This document shows, in pieces, positions 1 through 7,937 of a stretch of DNA of 64,000 nucleotides. Source of the stretch: Alcaligenaceae bacterium (GTDB lineage Bacteria; Pseudomonadota; Gammaproteobacteria; Burkholderiales; Burkholderiaceae_B). The translations under genes were made by a program, and so were the position numbers. Where the stretch lies: positions 1-64,000 of the forward strand of contig CANCRX010000009.1 in the NCBI GenBank assembly GCA_947380655.1, in the 5' to 3' direction. Position 1 is the stretch's first letter, and every line of letters starts with the position of its first letter. Under the pieces are notes generated by a model that saw only the letters and a list, made by a program, of their open reading frames with translations, made no database searches and had not been told where the DNA came from.

Positions 1-1547
1 TCTTTAGGCGCCCAGCTCATGTCCGTCGAAGGAGCATCGACTAATTCAAAGCTGGTTTTGACGTCTTCCAGGCGCGGATCATCATGGCGCAGGCGCTCGA
101 TATGGTGATGTGGCGTCTCGAGGTGACGGTTAGGAATCAGGATCAGGTTAACTTTCAAACGTGATTCGATCTTGGTGATGTCGGCACGCTTTTCGTTCAA
201 CAGGAAAGTTGCTACATCAACAGGCACTTGAGCGTGCACTGCAGCTGTGTTTTCTTTCATGGCTTCTTCTTGCAACAAACGCAAGACTTGGAGCGCGCTG
301 GATTCTGCATCACGGATCACGCCAGTGCCATTACAGCGAGGGCAGGTGATGTGTGAGCCTTCGTTAAGTGCAGGACGCAGGCGCTGACGAGAGAGTTCCA
401 TCAAACCAAAGCGCGAAATCTTGCCCATCTGTACGCGCGCACGGTCAAAGTGCAGCGCGTCACGCAGACGGTTTTCAACCGAACGCTGGTTCTTGGTGTC
501 TTCCATGTCGATGAAATCGATCACGATCAGACCGCCCAAGTCACGCAAACGCAGTTGGCGGGCGACTTCGTCGGCGGCTTCCTGGTTGGTGCGCAGGGCT
601 GTTTCTTCAATGTCTGCACCACGCGTGGCGCGCGCGGAGTTCACGTCGACCGCGACCAGCGCCTCGGTGTGGTCAATCACCACTGAACCGCCTGAAGGCA
701 GGTCAACCGTACGCGAATAGGCCGTTTCGATCTGGTGTTCAATCTGGAAACGCGAGAAAAGCGGCACATCATCGCGATAACGTTTCACACGTGAGACGTT
801 ATCAGGCATCACCACACTCATAAACGCCATTGCTTGATCAGCAATATCGTCTGTATCGATCAGAATCTCACCAATATCGGGTGAGAAATAGTCCCGGATG
901 GCACGGATCACCAGGCTCGATTCCAGATAAATCAGGATTGGAGCTGGATTGTCTTTGGCGGCACCGTCAATCGCGGTCCAGAGCTGCATCAGATAGGACA
1001 TGTCCCAGGACAACTCTTCGACGTTACGACCGATACCGGCTGTACGCGCGATGATGCTCATCCCTGCGGGAATATGCAGTTGGTCCATGGTCTCGCGCAG
1101 TTCCTGACGCTCTTCGCCCTCAACGCGACGTGATACACCACCGCCACGCGGGTTGTTAGGCATCAGAACCAGATAACGACCGGCCAGAGAGATGAAGGTG
1201 GTGAGGGCTGCGCCCTTGTTGCCACGCTCTTCTTTTTCGACCTGAACAATCAGTTCCTGACCTTCGCGCAAGGCATCCTGGATGCGGGCGGTTCGGACGT
1301 CAACACCTTCTTTGAAATAGGTGCGGGCGATTTCTTTGAAGGGCAAAAAGCCGTGACGCTCTTCGCCGTAGTTGACAAAGCAGGCCTCGAGGCCTGGCTC
1401 GATGCGGGTAATGACGCCTTTGTAGATGTTGCCTTTGCGTTGTTCACGGCCGGCAATTTCAATATCCAGATCGATCAGTTTTTGACCGTCGACGATGGCG
1501 ACGCGTAGTTCCTCTTGGTGCGTTGCATTAAATAGCATGCGCTTCAT
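1..1547 (-). CDS. rne: Ribonuclease E (partial, 3' end beyond left edge)
   Basis: Endoribonuclease that starts mRNA decay and processes rRNA and tRNA precursors; it is the scaffold of the RNA degradosome. The first 515 residues are visible, starting MKRMLFNATHQEELRV, the typical RNase E N-terminus. An S1 domain spans about residues 35-125. The metal-binding catalytic aspartates sit in VAVDVNSARAT and LIVIDFIDM, and the Zn-link is CPRC at residues 401-404 (404-407 in E. coli). The C-terminal scaffold region lies outside the window. The start ATG (1545-1547) has a GGAG ribosome site at 1557-1560. The gene is divergent from rluC. A long inverted-repeat-rich leader precedes it, as expected for a gene whose product cleaves its own mRNA. 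RNase G is a lesser alternative; the N-terminus and length favour RNase E. Confidence 0.96.
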   Translation of the reverse strand, partial: MKRMLFNATHQEELRVAIVDGQKLIDLDIEIAGREQRKGNIYKGVITRIEPGLEACFVNYGEERHGFLPFKEIARTYFKEGVDVRTARIQDALREGQELIVQVEKEERGNKGAALTTFISLAGRYLVLMPNNPRGGGVSRRVEGEERQELRETMDQLHIPAGMSIIARTAGIGRNVEELSWDMSYLMQLWTAIDGAAKDNPAPILIYLESSLVIRAIRDYFSPDIGEILIDTDDIADQAMAFMSVVMPDNVSRVKRYRDDVPLFSRFQIEHQIETAYSRTVDLPSGGSVVIDHTEALVAVDVNSARATRGADIEETALRTNQEAADEVARQLRLRDLGGLIVIDFIDMEDTKNQRSVENRLRDALHFDRARVQMGKISRFGLMELSRQRLRPALNEGSHITCPRCNGTGVIRDAESSALQVLRLLQEEAMKENTAAVHAQVPVDVATFLLNEKRADITKIESRLKVNLILIPNRHLETPHHHIERLRHDDPRLEDVKTSFELVDAPSTDMSWAPK

Positions 1548-1556
1548 GGGATGTTT

Positions 1557-1695
1557 CTCCATTTAAATGGCACGTCGAAATCGACGCGCAGCCTTGGGTA
1601 CGCTGGCTGCGAAACACTGAAGCAGGCAAGAGGATCTGCGCGCACTTCGCGCGCAGTGAAGGTCTTTAGACCGGCACGGCGCGCCAATCGGCGCG
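1557..1695 (-). promoter_or_regulatory. Structured 5' leader of rne (series of inverted repeats)
   Basis: Five perfect inverted repeats lie within 139 bases upstream of rne: CGCGCC/GGCGCG (1680-1695), CTGCGCGC/GCGCGCAG (1636-1656), CGCAGCC/GGCTGCG (1587-1611), CGTCGA/TCGACG (1573-1586), and the 12-base palindrome CCATTTAAATGG (1559-1570), which overlaps the GGAG ribosome site. A small GGTC/GACC hairpin sits at 1661-1672. In E. coli the rne leader folds into hairpins that RNase E recognises to control its own level. By analogy this is probably an autoregulatory leader; that function is inferred, the hairpins are seen. Confidence 0.6.
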
Positions 1696-2045
1696 GGGTT
1701 CATTCAGCAGGAAGGACAGAGTCAGGATCACAGTAGTGGATGACAAAAAAGTGCTGAGAACATCAGGCGAATCATACTCAGGCGCCTGCTGCAGGAAAAA
1801 ACGGTTTCAAGCTCTTGCTTCAGTATCGCGTGCGGAAAAGCGGGATCATCCAAGTGCGTGGGCGTAACGTAAAAACGTCGCAACGACACACTTTCAGAGC
1901 ATCCCGGCCTAACCGGCGACCAGTGACCCAGAGGGGGAAGAAAGCAAGCGGTACAATACAAGTCCGCGATCCAGACGGAGACGCGACAACAAATGCATCT
2001 CGACGCCAGAGGGCTCTCTAAACCCTTTCAGGCTTCGCGGATTAT
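1696..2045. other. Divergent intergenic region between rne and rluC
   Basis: About 350 bases without a convincing gene. It should hold the promoters of both rne (leftward) and rluC (rightward). On the minus strand a TATGAT element at 1771-1776 could be an rne -10 box, but no good -35 precedes it. A TATA-rich stretch at 2041-2048 could be the rluC -10 box. Short open frames here (around 1728-1961 minus and 1815-2021 plus) have no recognisable protein features. Confidence 0.4.
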
Positions 2046-3128
2046 ATGCCGCTTTTAGTCATACGCAAAGATTCCTCAGTTTTGAAGCCTAAATCTACTG
2101 TTTTGAAGCCTAAATCACCCCGCGCAAGCGTCCCGGATACTTTTCGGGACACTTCCCGAGGCAGATCCGCGCCTGCTTCGCCAGTTCCGGTGACGCCTGC
2201 ACGCCCCGCACCGATGGTCCGCATGGTTGAGGTCACCGAAGAGAACGACGGTCAGCGTCTGGATAATTTCTTGATGGGGCTCTGTAAAGGTGTGCCCAAA
2301 AGCCATATCTATAAAGCAGTGCGTGGTGGTGAGGTACGTATTAATAAAGGCAGGGTCCAGCCTGATTCCCGAGTCAGTTCGGGTGATGTGGTCCGTGTCC
2401 CGCCGATGCGCTTGCCTGAGCCCGATCAGAAGCGCCCAGCGCCTAAACTCGAATACCCGATTGTGTTTGAGGACGAAGGGCTATTAGTCATAGATAAGCC
2501 CGCGGGCGTCGCCGTACATGGTGGCAGTGGTGTGTCTTTTGGCGTGATCGAGTCGCTGAGGGCCTCGCGACCTGAGGCCAAATTCCTAGAATTAGCACAC
2601 CGATTAGACCGTGATACCTCGGGTCTTTTGCTGATCGCAAAAAAACGCAATGTATTACTTAGTTTGCACGAAATGTTCCGAACGAGTGGCGGGCGTAAGC
2701 ATTACTTTGCTTTGGTTGAAGGCGATTGGGTCAATGATCGTCAACATATCCGCTTTGCCCTGACCAAATGGACCACCCAGACAGGCGAGCGTCGCGTGAA
2801 AGTTGATCCGGATGGTCAATTGGCTCACACTATCGTTTCCGGCAAAAAACGTTACAAAGGCTATAGCCTGGTCGATGCGGAATTAAAAACAGGTCGCACG
2901 CATCAGATCAGGGTTCATTTAGCCTCAAGTGGTTTTCCGATTGTGGGCGATGACAAGTATGGTCGCGATGAAACGCACGCTTATTTCAGTCGCTTGGGAT
3001 TTTCCAGAATGTTTTTGCATGCCCATAGATTGGAAATGCCGCACCCTTTAACCAAAGAACCTATGATCCTTGAGGCGCCACTGCCTGAGGCTTGTGCCAG
3101 CATTCTTAAAAAGCTAGAAGAAAATTAA
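2046..3128 (+). CDS. rluC: 23S rRNA pseudouridine synthase RluC
   Basis: Converts uridines 955, 2504 and 2580 (E. coli numbering) of 23S rRNA to pseudouridine. An S4 RNA-binding domain covers about residues 62-125 (GQRLDNFLMG onward). The catalytic RluA-family domain follows, with the HRLDRDTSGLLL motif holding the catalytic Asp and the KTGRTHQIRVH motif. Compared with E. coli RluC there are some 50 extra residues at the N-terminus, low in complexity and including a duplicated VLKPKS. Start codons at 2046 (ATG), 2190 (GTG), 2214 (ATG) and 2223 (ATG) are all possible and none has a good ribosome site. The TATA-rich element at 2041-2048 may be the promoter -10, which would favour 2214. A HAD phosphatase follows after 41 bases. 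Confidence 0.93.
   Translation: MPLLVIRKDSSVLKPKSTVLKPKSPRASVPDTFRDTSRGRSAPASPVPVTPARPAPMVRMVEVTEENDGQRLDNFLMGLCKGVPKSHIYKAVRGGEVRINKGRVQPDSRVSSGDVVRVPPMRLPEPDQKRPAPKLEYPIVFEDEGLLVIDKPAGVAVHGGSGVSFGVIESLRASRPEAKFLELAHRLDRDTSGLLLIAKKRNVLLSLHEMFRTSGGRKHYFALVEGDWVNDRQHIRFALTKWTTQTGERRVKVDPDGQLAHTIVSGKKRYKGYSLVDAELKTGRTHQIRVHLASSGFPIVGDDKYGRDETHAYFSRLGFSRMFLHAHRLEMPHPLTKEPMILEAPLPEACASILKKLEEN
2079..2116. repeat. 21-bp tandem duplication at rluC 5' end
   Basis: The 17-base string GTTTTGAAGCCTAAATC occurs at 2079-2095 and again at 2100-2116, a period of 21 bases. If translated from the 2046 start it doubles the peptide VLKPKS in frame. Confidence 0.85.
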
Positions 3129-3169
3129 CATCTCTCGGACTTTAACCGGTGAAGATGAATGGAGGGAAG

Positions 3170-3835
3170 ATGAAAAAATACTCTGCAGTGGTGTTTGACT
3201 GGGATGGGACCCTGATGGATTCAACCCAAAGCATCGTGACCGCCATACAGGGGGCCTGTCGTGATCTCGAACTGCCCGTGCCTGATGATGCGCAGGCTAG
3301 CTGGGTGATTGGCTTGCCTTTTGATCCAGCCCTGAGCCATGCCGTGCCAGATTTGCCCGAGTCACTTAAGCCCTATTTTCTCGAGCGGTTTCGCACGCAT
3401 TATCTGGTTCGTGACCATCAGCTCAAGCTGTTTGATGGTGTGGAGGGTATGCTGGATGATTTAAAGGCTGCGGGTGCAATGTTGGGTGTCGCAACAGGTA
3501 AAAATCGAGTGGGGCTCAATCGTGCGCTGACGGCGACATCACTGCAACATTATTTCACGGCCACACGGTGTGCTGACGAAACCTTTGGTAAACCGCATCC
3601 AGGGATGCTGCTTGAGTTGATCGATGAGCTGATGGTGTCTGACCCAACCGATTTGCTGATGGTGGGTGATACTTCGCATGACTTGAATATGGCGGCAAAC
3701 GCCGGAGTGCATGGCCTGGGAGTCACCTATGGTGCGCATGGTGAAGATGAGTTGCGGGCATGCACCCATCATGGCATTGTCCACGATGTGGCGGGGTTGC
3801 GCACCTGGTTGCTGGATCGGGTGACACAAGCTTAA
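3170..3835 (+). CDS. HAD-superfamily hydrolase, phosphoglycolate phosphatase-like
   Basis: A 221-residue HAD phosphatase of the Gph/PGP type, cytoplasmic, acting on small phosphorylated metabolites; the substrate cannot be read. All four HAD motifs are visible: DWDGTLMDS near residue 10 (nucleophile and acid Asp), ATGK (motif II), the Lys of FGKPHPGM (motif III) and GDTSHDLNMAANAG (motif IV, metal binding). A helical cap lies between motifs I and II. The ATG at 3170 is chosen because GGAGGG stands at 3161-3166; an upstream in-frame GTG at 3149 has no such site. It lies just downstream of rluC and is probably cotranscribed with it. Confidence 0.9.
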   Translation: MKKYSAVVFDWDGTLMDSTQSIVTAIQGACRDLELPVPDDAQASWVIGLPFDPALSHAVPDLPESLKPYFLERFRTHYLVRDHQLKLFDGVEGMLDDLKAAGAMLGVATGKNRVGLNRALTATSLQHYFTATRCADETFGKPHPGMLLELIDELMVSDPTDLLMVGDTSHDLNMAANAGVHGLGVTYGAHGEDELRACTHHGIVHDVAGLRTWLLDRVTQA

Positions 3836-3851
3836 AAAAGTAATAAGTTTC

Positions 3852-3882
3852 TAGTGCTAATACGTTTGTAGTGCTAATACGT
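3852..3882. repeat. Tandem 14-bp repeat upstream of msrP
   Basis: TAGTGCTAATACGT occurs at 3852-3865 and 3869-3882 (period 17), about 95 bases before msrP. It could be a binding site for a regulator or a slippage duplication; the sequence does not decide. Confidence 0.8.
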
Positions 3883-3974
3883 AAAGCAACAAGCCAAGCC
3901 TGGTTGCTATCAGGGTTAAATGTTTATTTTTGAATACTCCCTATTATGATTGGCGTATTACATTCTGGAGTCTC

Positions 3975-4955
3975 ATGATGTCAACCTACCGCTATCCTCG
4001 CCCTGACTCTTCTGAAATTACGCCAGAGCCCGTTTGGCAAAGCCGGCGCGATTGGATGAAAACCGCTGGTATCGCCATGAGTAGTGCAGCGATAGGTGGC
4101 GCATTGGGATCTATTCCCTCAATGAGTCTGGCGGCGACTGCGCCTCTCGCATCATTACCCTCCAGCCCTTCCAAGCAATATGTTCTGATGGAGCCCGCTA
4201 CGCCCTTCAAGGACGCCAGCTCTTACAACAACTTTTACGAATTCGGGATGGATAAGGCTGACCCCGAACGCTATGCCCATACGCTTCAAACCACTCCCTG
4301 GACGATTCGGATCGAAGGTGAGGTCGCGGCGCCCAAGACCTTTGACATGGACGCGCTGCGCACGCTTGCTCCGCTCGAAGAACGTGTGTATCGGATGCGC
4401 TGCGTTGAGGGTTGGTCGATGGTGATTCCTTGGGTGGGTTATTCGTTGTCTGCGTTACTCAAACAAGTCCAGCCGACCGGTAATGCTAAATATGTTGAGT
4501 TCATTTCCGCCGTCCAGGAAAAAAATATGCCTGGACTGTCCTCACGATCGATTGATTGGCCATATGTTGAGGGCTTGAGGCTGGATGAGGCGATGCACCC
4601 TCTAACCTTATTGACTATGGGAATGTATGGCAAGGTTCTGCCGAATCAGAATGGCGCGCCGGTCAGACTGGTCGTGCCGTGGAAGTACGGTTTCAAATCC
4701 GCCAAGTCAATTGTGGCGATCCGTTTTGTTGAAAAACAGCCATCGAGCAGCTGGATGAAATCTATCCCGAGCGAGTATGGTTTTTATTCAAATGTGAATC
4801 CTGAGGTCTCGCATCCGCGCTGGAGTCAGGCGACTGAGCGTCGGATCGGAGAAGATGGCTTATTCGCCCCCAAGCGCAAAACGCTGATGTTCAACGGCTA
4901 CGGCAACGAGGTCGCCTCACTGTATCAAGGCATGGATTTGCGTAAGAACTTTTGA
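3975..4955 (+). CDS. msrP: Protein-methionine-sulfoxide reductase catalytic subunit MsrP
   Basis: Periplasmic molybdopterin enzyme (formerly YedY) that repairs oxidised methionines in envelope proteins. The N-terminus carries a Tat signal with the twin arginine in SRRDWMKTAG followed by a hydrophobic stretch. The molybdenum-ligating Cys lies in MRCVEGWSMVIPW, in the sulfite-oxidase-type Mo domain. Length of about 326 residues is normal. The start is set at ATG 3975 (or the adjacent ATG 3978) because CTGGAG is at 3965-3970; an upstream ATG at 3930 lacks a site. It overlaps the gene for its membrane haem partner MsrQ by 4 bases, so the two are translationally coupled. Confidence 0.95.
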   Translation: MMSTYRYPRPDSSEITPEPVWQSRRDWMKTAGIAMSSAAIGGALGSIPSMSLAATAPLASLPSSPSKQYVLMEPATPFKDASSYNNFYEFGMDKADPERYAHTLQTTPWTIRIEGEVAAPKTFDMDALRTLAPLEERVYRMRCVEGWSMVIPWVGYSLSALLKQVQPTGNAKYVEFISAVQEKNMPGLSSRSIDWPYVEGLRLDEAMHPLTLLTMGMYGKVLPNQNGAPVRLVVPWKYGFKSAKSIVAIRFVEKQPSSSWMKSIPSEYGFYSNVNPEVSHPRWSQATERRIGEDGLFAPKRKTLMFNGYGNEVASLYQGMDLRKNF

Positions 4956-5569
4956 GCCGACGCTTGAAAAATTTTTCCGTTCAGACCGTAGATCGTGCCA
5001 AGCTGCTTTTGTTTGCCGCCGGCTTGTATCCCTTGTTACGTTGGATCTGGCTTGGTTTGAACAATGGGCTGACTGCAAATCCGACTGAGTTTTTGACGCG
5101 CTCAGCAGGGACGTGGACATTAGTGTGTCTGCTGGTGACCTTGTCGATTTCTCCTTTGCGTCAATGGCTGTCACAACCCGCCTTGCTGCGTTGGCGTCGG
5201 ATGTGCGGTTTGTTTACTTTTTTTTATGCGGTGTTGCATGCGATGGCCTGGTCCTGGTGGGACCAGGGGTTGGAACTCAACGCGATGCTGGCAGATGTCT
5301 GGAAAAGACCTTTCATCATGGTGGGGATGGCGGCTTTCCTGACCATGGCTTTGCTCGCATTGACCTCCACCAAAGGCTGGATGAAAAGACTGGGGCGCCG
5401 ATGGCAACAGCTCCACAGGTTAATTTATCTGATCGCTGCGTTGTCCATCCTGCATTACTGGTGGCATAAATCTGGCAAAAGTGATTTCACCACGGTGTCG
5501 ATTTACGCCGCTGTGCTGGCGATATTGTTGCTATGGCGTGTAGTCAGATGGAGATCCAGAAAGGTCTGA
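4952..5569 (+). CDS. msrQ: Haem-binding membrane subunit MsrQ
   Basis: Inner-membrane b-type cytochrome (formerly YedZ) that passes electrons from the quinone pool to MsrP. The 205-residue protein has about six hydrophobic segments and the expected haem-ligand histidines (FYAVLHAMAW, WQQLHRLIYL, LHYWWH). The proposed start is TTG at 4952, overlapping the msrP stop codon. Another TTG lies at 4964; there is no ATG near. The non-ATG start inside the upstream stop suggests coupling to msrP. Convergent with the amidase gene. Confidence 0.93.
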   Translation: MSRRLKNFSVQTVDRAKLLLFAAGLYPLLRWIWLGLNNGLTANPTEFLTRSAGTWTLVCLLVTLSISPLRQWLSQPALLRWRRMCGLFTFFYAVLHAMAWSWWDQGLELNAMLADVWKRPFIMVGMAAFLTMALLALTSTKGWMKRLGRRWQQLHRLIYLIAALSILHYWWHKSGKSDFTTVSIYAAVLAILLLWRVVRWRSRKV

Positions 5570-5586
5570 TCGCGCGTGGTGAAGGT

Positions 5587-6408
5587 TTAACGCGTCAACC
5601 CAGTGCCTGTCGTAGGCAGAGCGAGCAGTCGAGCCGCGGTCTGCACATCAGGTTTTCCACTCACCCATTCAGGACGGTAGTGCATCTGGAACGCTGAAAT
5701 CACATGGCGTGTATTGGCGTCCAGCACGCCTGTTTCTGGAACGCTGTAGCCCACCCGTTTGAGTTGAGCCTGCCACCATTTCGCATCCGGCAGGCCTTTT
5801 TTGGAAAACTCAACTTCGTACTTTGCCGCGGCGTTTTCATCAAACCATCGACCCACACCGTCATGCGCTAATTCTTTCCAGGGGAAAGAGGGGCCGGGGT
5901 CTTGTTTGCGCAGCGGTGCGACATCACTGTGACCGACGATGTTTTCTGGTTTGATGTCGTAGCGTTTTGCCAGGTCACGCGTGAGTGCGGTAACGGTATG
6001 GATTTGCGAGATCGGGTAGGGGGCACCCATCGTGCCGTTGACGTTACGCTCCCACCCTGGATGAACAATCTCAATCCCGATTGAACGTGGATTGATATAA
6101 GTGCGCCCATACCAGCTGCTTTCGCCTGCATGCCACGCGCTCATGGACTCATTGACCAGACGATATACCAGAGGAGGGTTGTCATCCGTCACCAGATAAT
6201 GAGCTCCCACGTCTTTATTGGTCAGCACGGCGAGTGAAGATGTTTTAGAGCCTGCGGTGTAGTGCAGCACGATCATGTCGATGCGGCTGTTCTGGCCTTT
6301 AGACTTCATCGAATCAATAATCGTATAGCGGCCTTCAGGGGACTGGCTAGCGCACCCTGCAAGGATCAGTATCGCGAGCAGTGTGACAAAACGTTGGGCG
6401 ATGCGCAT
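5587..6408 (-). CDS. N-acetylmuramoyl-L-alanine amidase lipoprotein, AmiD-like
   Basis: Zinc amidase that cleaves the amide bond between N-acetylmuramic acid and the stem peptide, for cell-wall recycling or turnover. From the ATG at 6408 it has a lipoprotein signal with lipobox LAGC (Cys19), so it is membrane anchored, as in E. coli AmiD rather than cytoplasmic AmpD. The amidase_2 domain shows zinc-ligand histidines in VLHYTAG and VGHSDVAP. A C-terminal peptidoglycan-binding domain follows (about residues 205-265). It lies 5 bases downstream of the methyltransferase gene, in an apparent maf/methyltransferase/amidase operon. A longer in-frame extension upstream would overlap the preceding gene and spoil the signal peptide. 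Confidence 0.92.
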   Translation of the reverse strand: MRIAQRFVTLLAILILAGCASQSPEGRYTIIDSMKSKGQNSRIDMIVLHYTAGSKTSSLAVLTNKDVGAHYLVTDDNPPLVYRLVNESMSAWHAGESSWYGRTYINPRSIGIEIVHPGWERNVNGTMGAPYPISQIHTVTALTRDLAKRYDIKPENIVGHSDVAPLRKQDPGPSFPWKELAHDGVGRWFDENAAAKYEVEFSKKGLPDAKWWQAQLKRVGYSVPETGVLDANTRHVISAFQMHYRPEWVSGKPDVQTAARLLALPTTGTGLTR

Positions 6409-6413
6409 GATGT

Positions 6414-7145
6414 TCAAGCAGCAAGAAATAGAAAGAGTGTGGGGTGTTTGTCGAGCACGGGGGCGGGTTGTGACTTCCATTGTGCGATGCTCAAGGTGCG
6501 CACCGATTCATCGGCTGTGGTGAGTGCGCGTGCGATGCATAGACGTGTATTGCCTTTCAGGTTTTCAACCAGACTGTTAAACATTGCGTTGTTGCGGTAG
6601 GGCGTCTCAATCAGTAATTGGGTTTGTTTTTGTTTCGCTGAAATGACTTCCCAGGCTTTGAGTTGCTTGACGCGTTCAGCTGCATCGACTGGGGCATAAC
6701 CGTGAAAGCTAAAGCGTTGACCATCCAAACCGCTGGCCATGAGTCCCAGCAGAATGGAGGAGGGACCCACCCAGGGTTTGACTGGAATGCCCCAGTTGTG
6801 TGCGATGCTCACTGCGCGTGCGCCAGGGTCCGCTACCGCAGGACATCCCGCTTCTGATACCAAGCCGATGTCTTGTCCGGTACGAAGCGGTTGCAGCCAT
6901 GCTTGGAGCGCCGCGTCATCGACGCGTGGACCGAGTTCGTGGATGGTGATGTCTTGCAGCGGGTTCACCAGAGGGGTGAGCTTTAAAAACGCCCGTGCAG
7001 TCTTGGCATTTTCGGCGATGTAAAGGGTCAGCCCTCCAGCAGTGGACTGAACCTGCTGTGGCAACCAGTCATGGATAGCGGCTTCGCCCAGGCCTACGGG
7101 AATGAGGTGCAGCGTGCCTGGCTTGTTTTTTGGAGAAGAGGTCAT
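6414..7145 (-). CDS. SAM-dependent methyltransferase of the tetrapyrrole-methylase fold (RsmI-like)
   Basis: A 243-residue protein resembling 16S rRNA methyltransferase RsmI in fold (family YraL/RsmI) but shorter and divergent; proteins of this kind commonly sit beside maf in Burkholderiales. Visible features are the N-terminal HLIPVGLGE, the SEAGCPAVADPG motif (RsmI has a closely similar SDAGTP motif), and the GPSSILLGLMASGL substrate loop. The target is not known from sequence. The start ATG lies 4 bases after the maf stop codon. Likely cytoplasmic. Confidence 0.82.
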   Translation of the reverse strand: MTSSPKNKPGTLHLIPVGLGEAAIHDWLPQQVQSTAGGLTLYIAENAKTARAFLKLTPLVNPLQDITIHELGPRVDDAALQAWLQPLRTGQDIGLVSEAGCPAVADPGARAVSIAHNWGIPVKPWVGPSSILLGLMASGLDGQRFSFHGYAPVDAAERVKQLKAWEVISAKQKQTQLLIETPYRNNAMFNSLVENLKGNTRLCIARALTTADESVRTLSIAQWKSQPAPVLDKHPTLFLFLAA

Positions 7146-7149
7146 TTAT

Positions 7150-7761
7150 TTATCTGGGTTCAGAAAGCGAAGCATACAAAAGAGGATCCAGTCCGCAGGC
7201 GGTCAGCATATGCGTCAGTGCGATGAGTGGTAGACCGATAATGGAGGTCGGGTCAGCGCTGTGCATGCTCTGCATCAGTGCGATGCCCAGCGCTTCGGCT
7301 TTTGCACTGCCCGCTGTATCGAGGGGTTGGTCGATCGCAATATAGCGCTCGATCGCCTCATCGGACAGTATGCGAAACACGCAGGTGGTTGGGATGTCAG
7401 TGCTTTGGACGTGGTCACGATGAATCACCGCCATCGCGCTATGAAAGACGACGGTTTGACCAGACATTGTCCTGAGCTGGGTTCGAGCGGCATCAATCGT
7501 GCCGGGCTTGCCTAGCGCAATGCCGTTCAGGCAGGCGGTCTGATCTGCACCGATGACGATCGATCCGGGGGCGCGAGTGGCCACCACCTGGGCTTTTTCG
7601 ATGGCTAATCTGAGCGCAAGTTGGTCTGGTTGTTCGCCTGAGCGAGGCGTTTCGTCAATCTCAGGGGAAATCGTCGTGAAAGGTATCCTTAATCTCCCTA
7701 GTAGCTCGCGTCGGTACGGCGAGCTGGAGGCGAGAATTAAAGGGTAGGGTATTGTGGTCAT
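7150..7761 (-). CDS. Maf family nucleotide pyrophosphatase, YceF type
   Basis: House-cleaning pyrophosphatase that hydrolyses modified nucleoside triphosphates; the YceF branch prefers 7-methyl-GTP. The start at ATG 7761 gives MTTIPYPLILASSSPYRREL, the standard Maf N-terminus with the phosphate-binding ASSSPYR motif. The upstream in-frame extension to 7854 has no family match. GADQ carries a catalytic Asp, and the GKPGTIDAARTQLRTMSGQ segment is YceF-like. About 203 residues, normal size. First gene of the minus-strand trio and divergent from yceD, which starts the rpmF/fatty-acid cluster. Confidence 0.92.
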   Translation of the reverse strand: MTTIPYPLILASSSPYRRELLGRLRIPFTTISPEIDETPRSGEQPDQLALRLAIEKAQVVATRAPGSIVIGADQTACLNGIALGKPGTIDAARTQLRTMSGQTVVFHSAMAVIHRDHVQSTDIPTTCVFRILSDEAIERYIAIDQPLDTAGSAKAEALGIALMQSMHSADPTSIIGLPLIALTHMLTACGLDPLLYASLSEPR

Positions 7762-7858
7762 GGGATCACAGCAAAATTGACGATTACAGGGTAAACACGC
7801 TATTATCTCTTGCTTTGCTGCTTTTATAAAAGCCTGCAACAAGGTTGAAATCAAGATA

Positions 7859-7899
7859 ATGTTGGCGCTCTCGAATGTTAGCGCTCTCTGATGTTAGTG
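7859..7899. repeat. 16-bp tandem repeat between maf and yceD
   Basis: About 2.6 copies of a 16-base unit: ATGTTGGCGCTCTCGA (7859-7874), ATGTTAGCGCTCTCTG (7875-7890) and ATGTTAGTG (7891-7899). It lies in the divergent region where both promoters should be. The copies differ at three positions, so this is not a very recent duplication. Confidence 0.8.
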
Positions 7900-7937
7900 T
7901 TTGGGTGCAAGCACTTTAGGGTAAGCGAGATCAGTAA

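Noticed and set aside
1728..2021. Small frames in the rne-rluC gap (1728-1961 minus, 1815-2021 plus)
   Set aside because: Composition is not protein-like, no ribosome sites, and the region must hold two promoters.
5587..6480. Longer start for the amidase gene at 6480
   Set aside because: It overlaps the upstream methyltransferase gene and hides the lipoprotein signal that begins at 6408.
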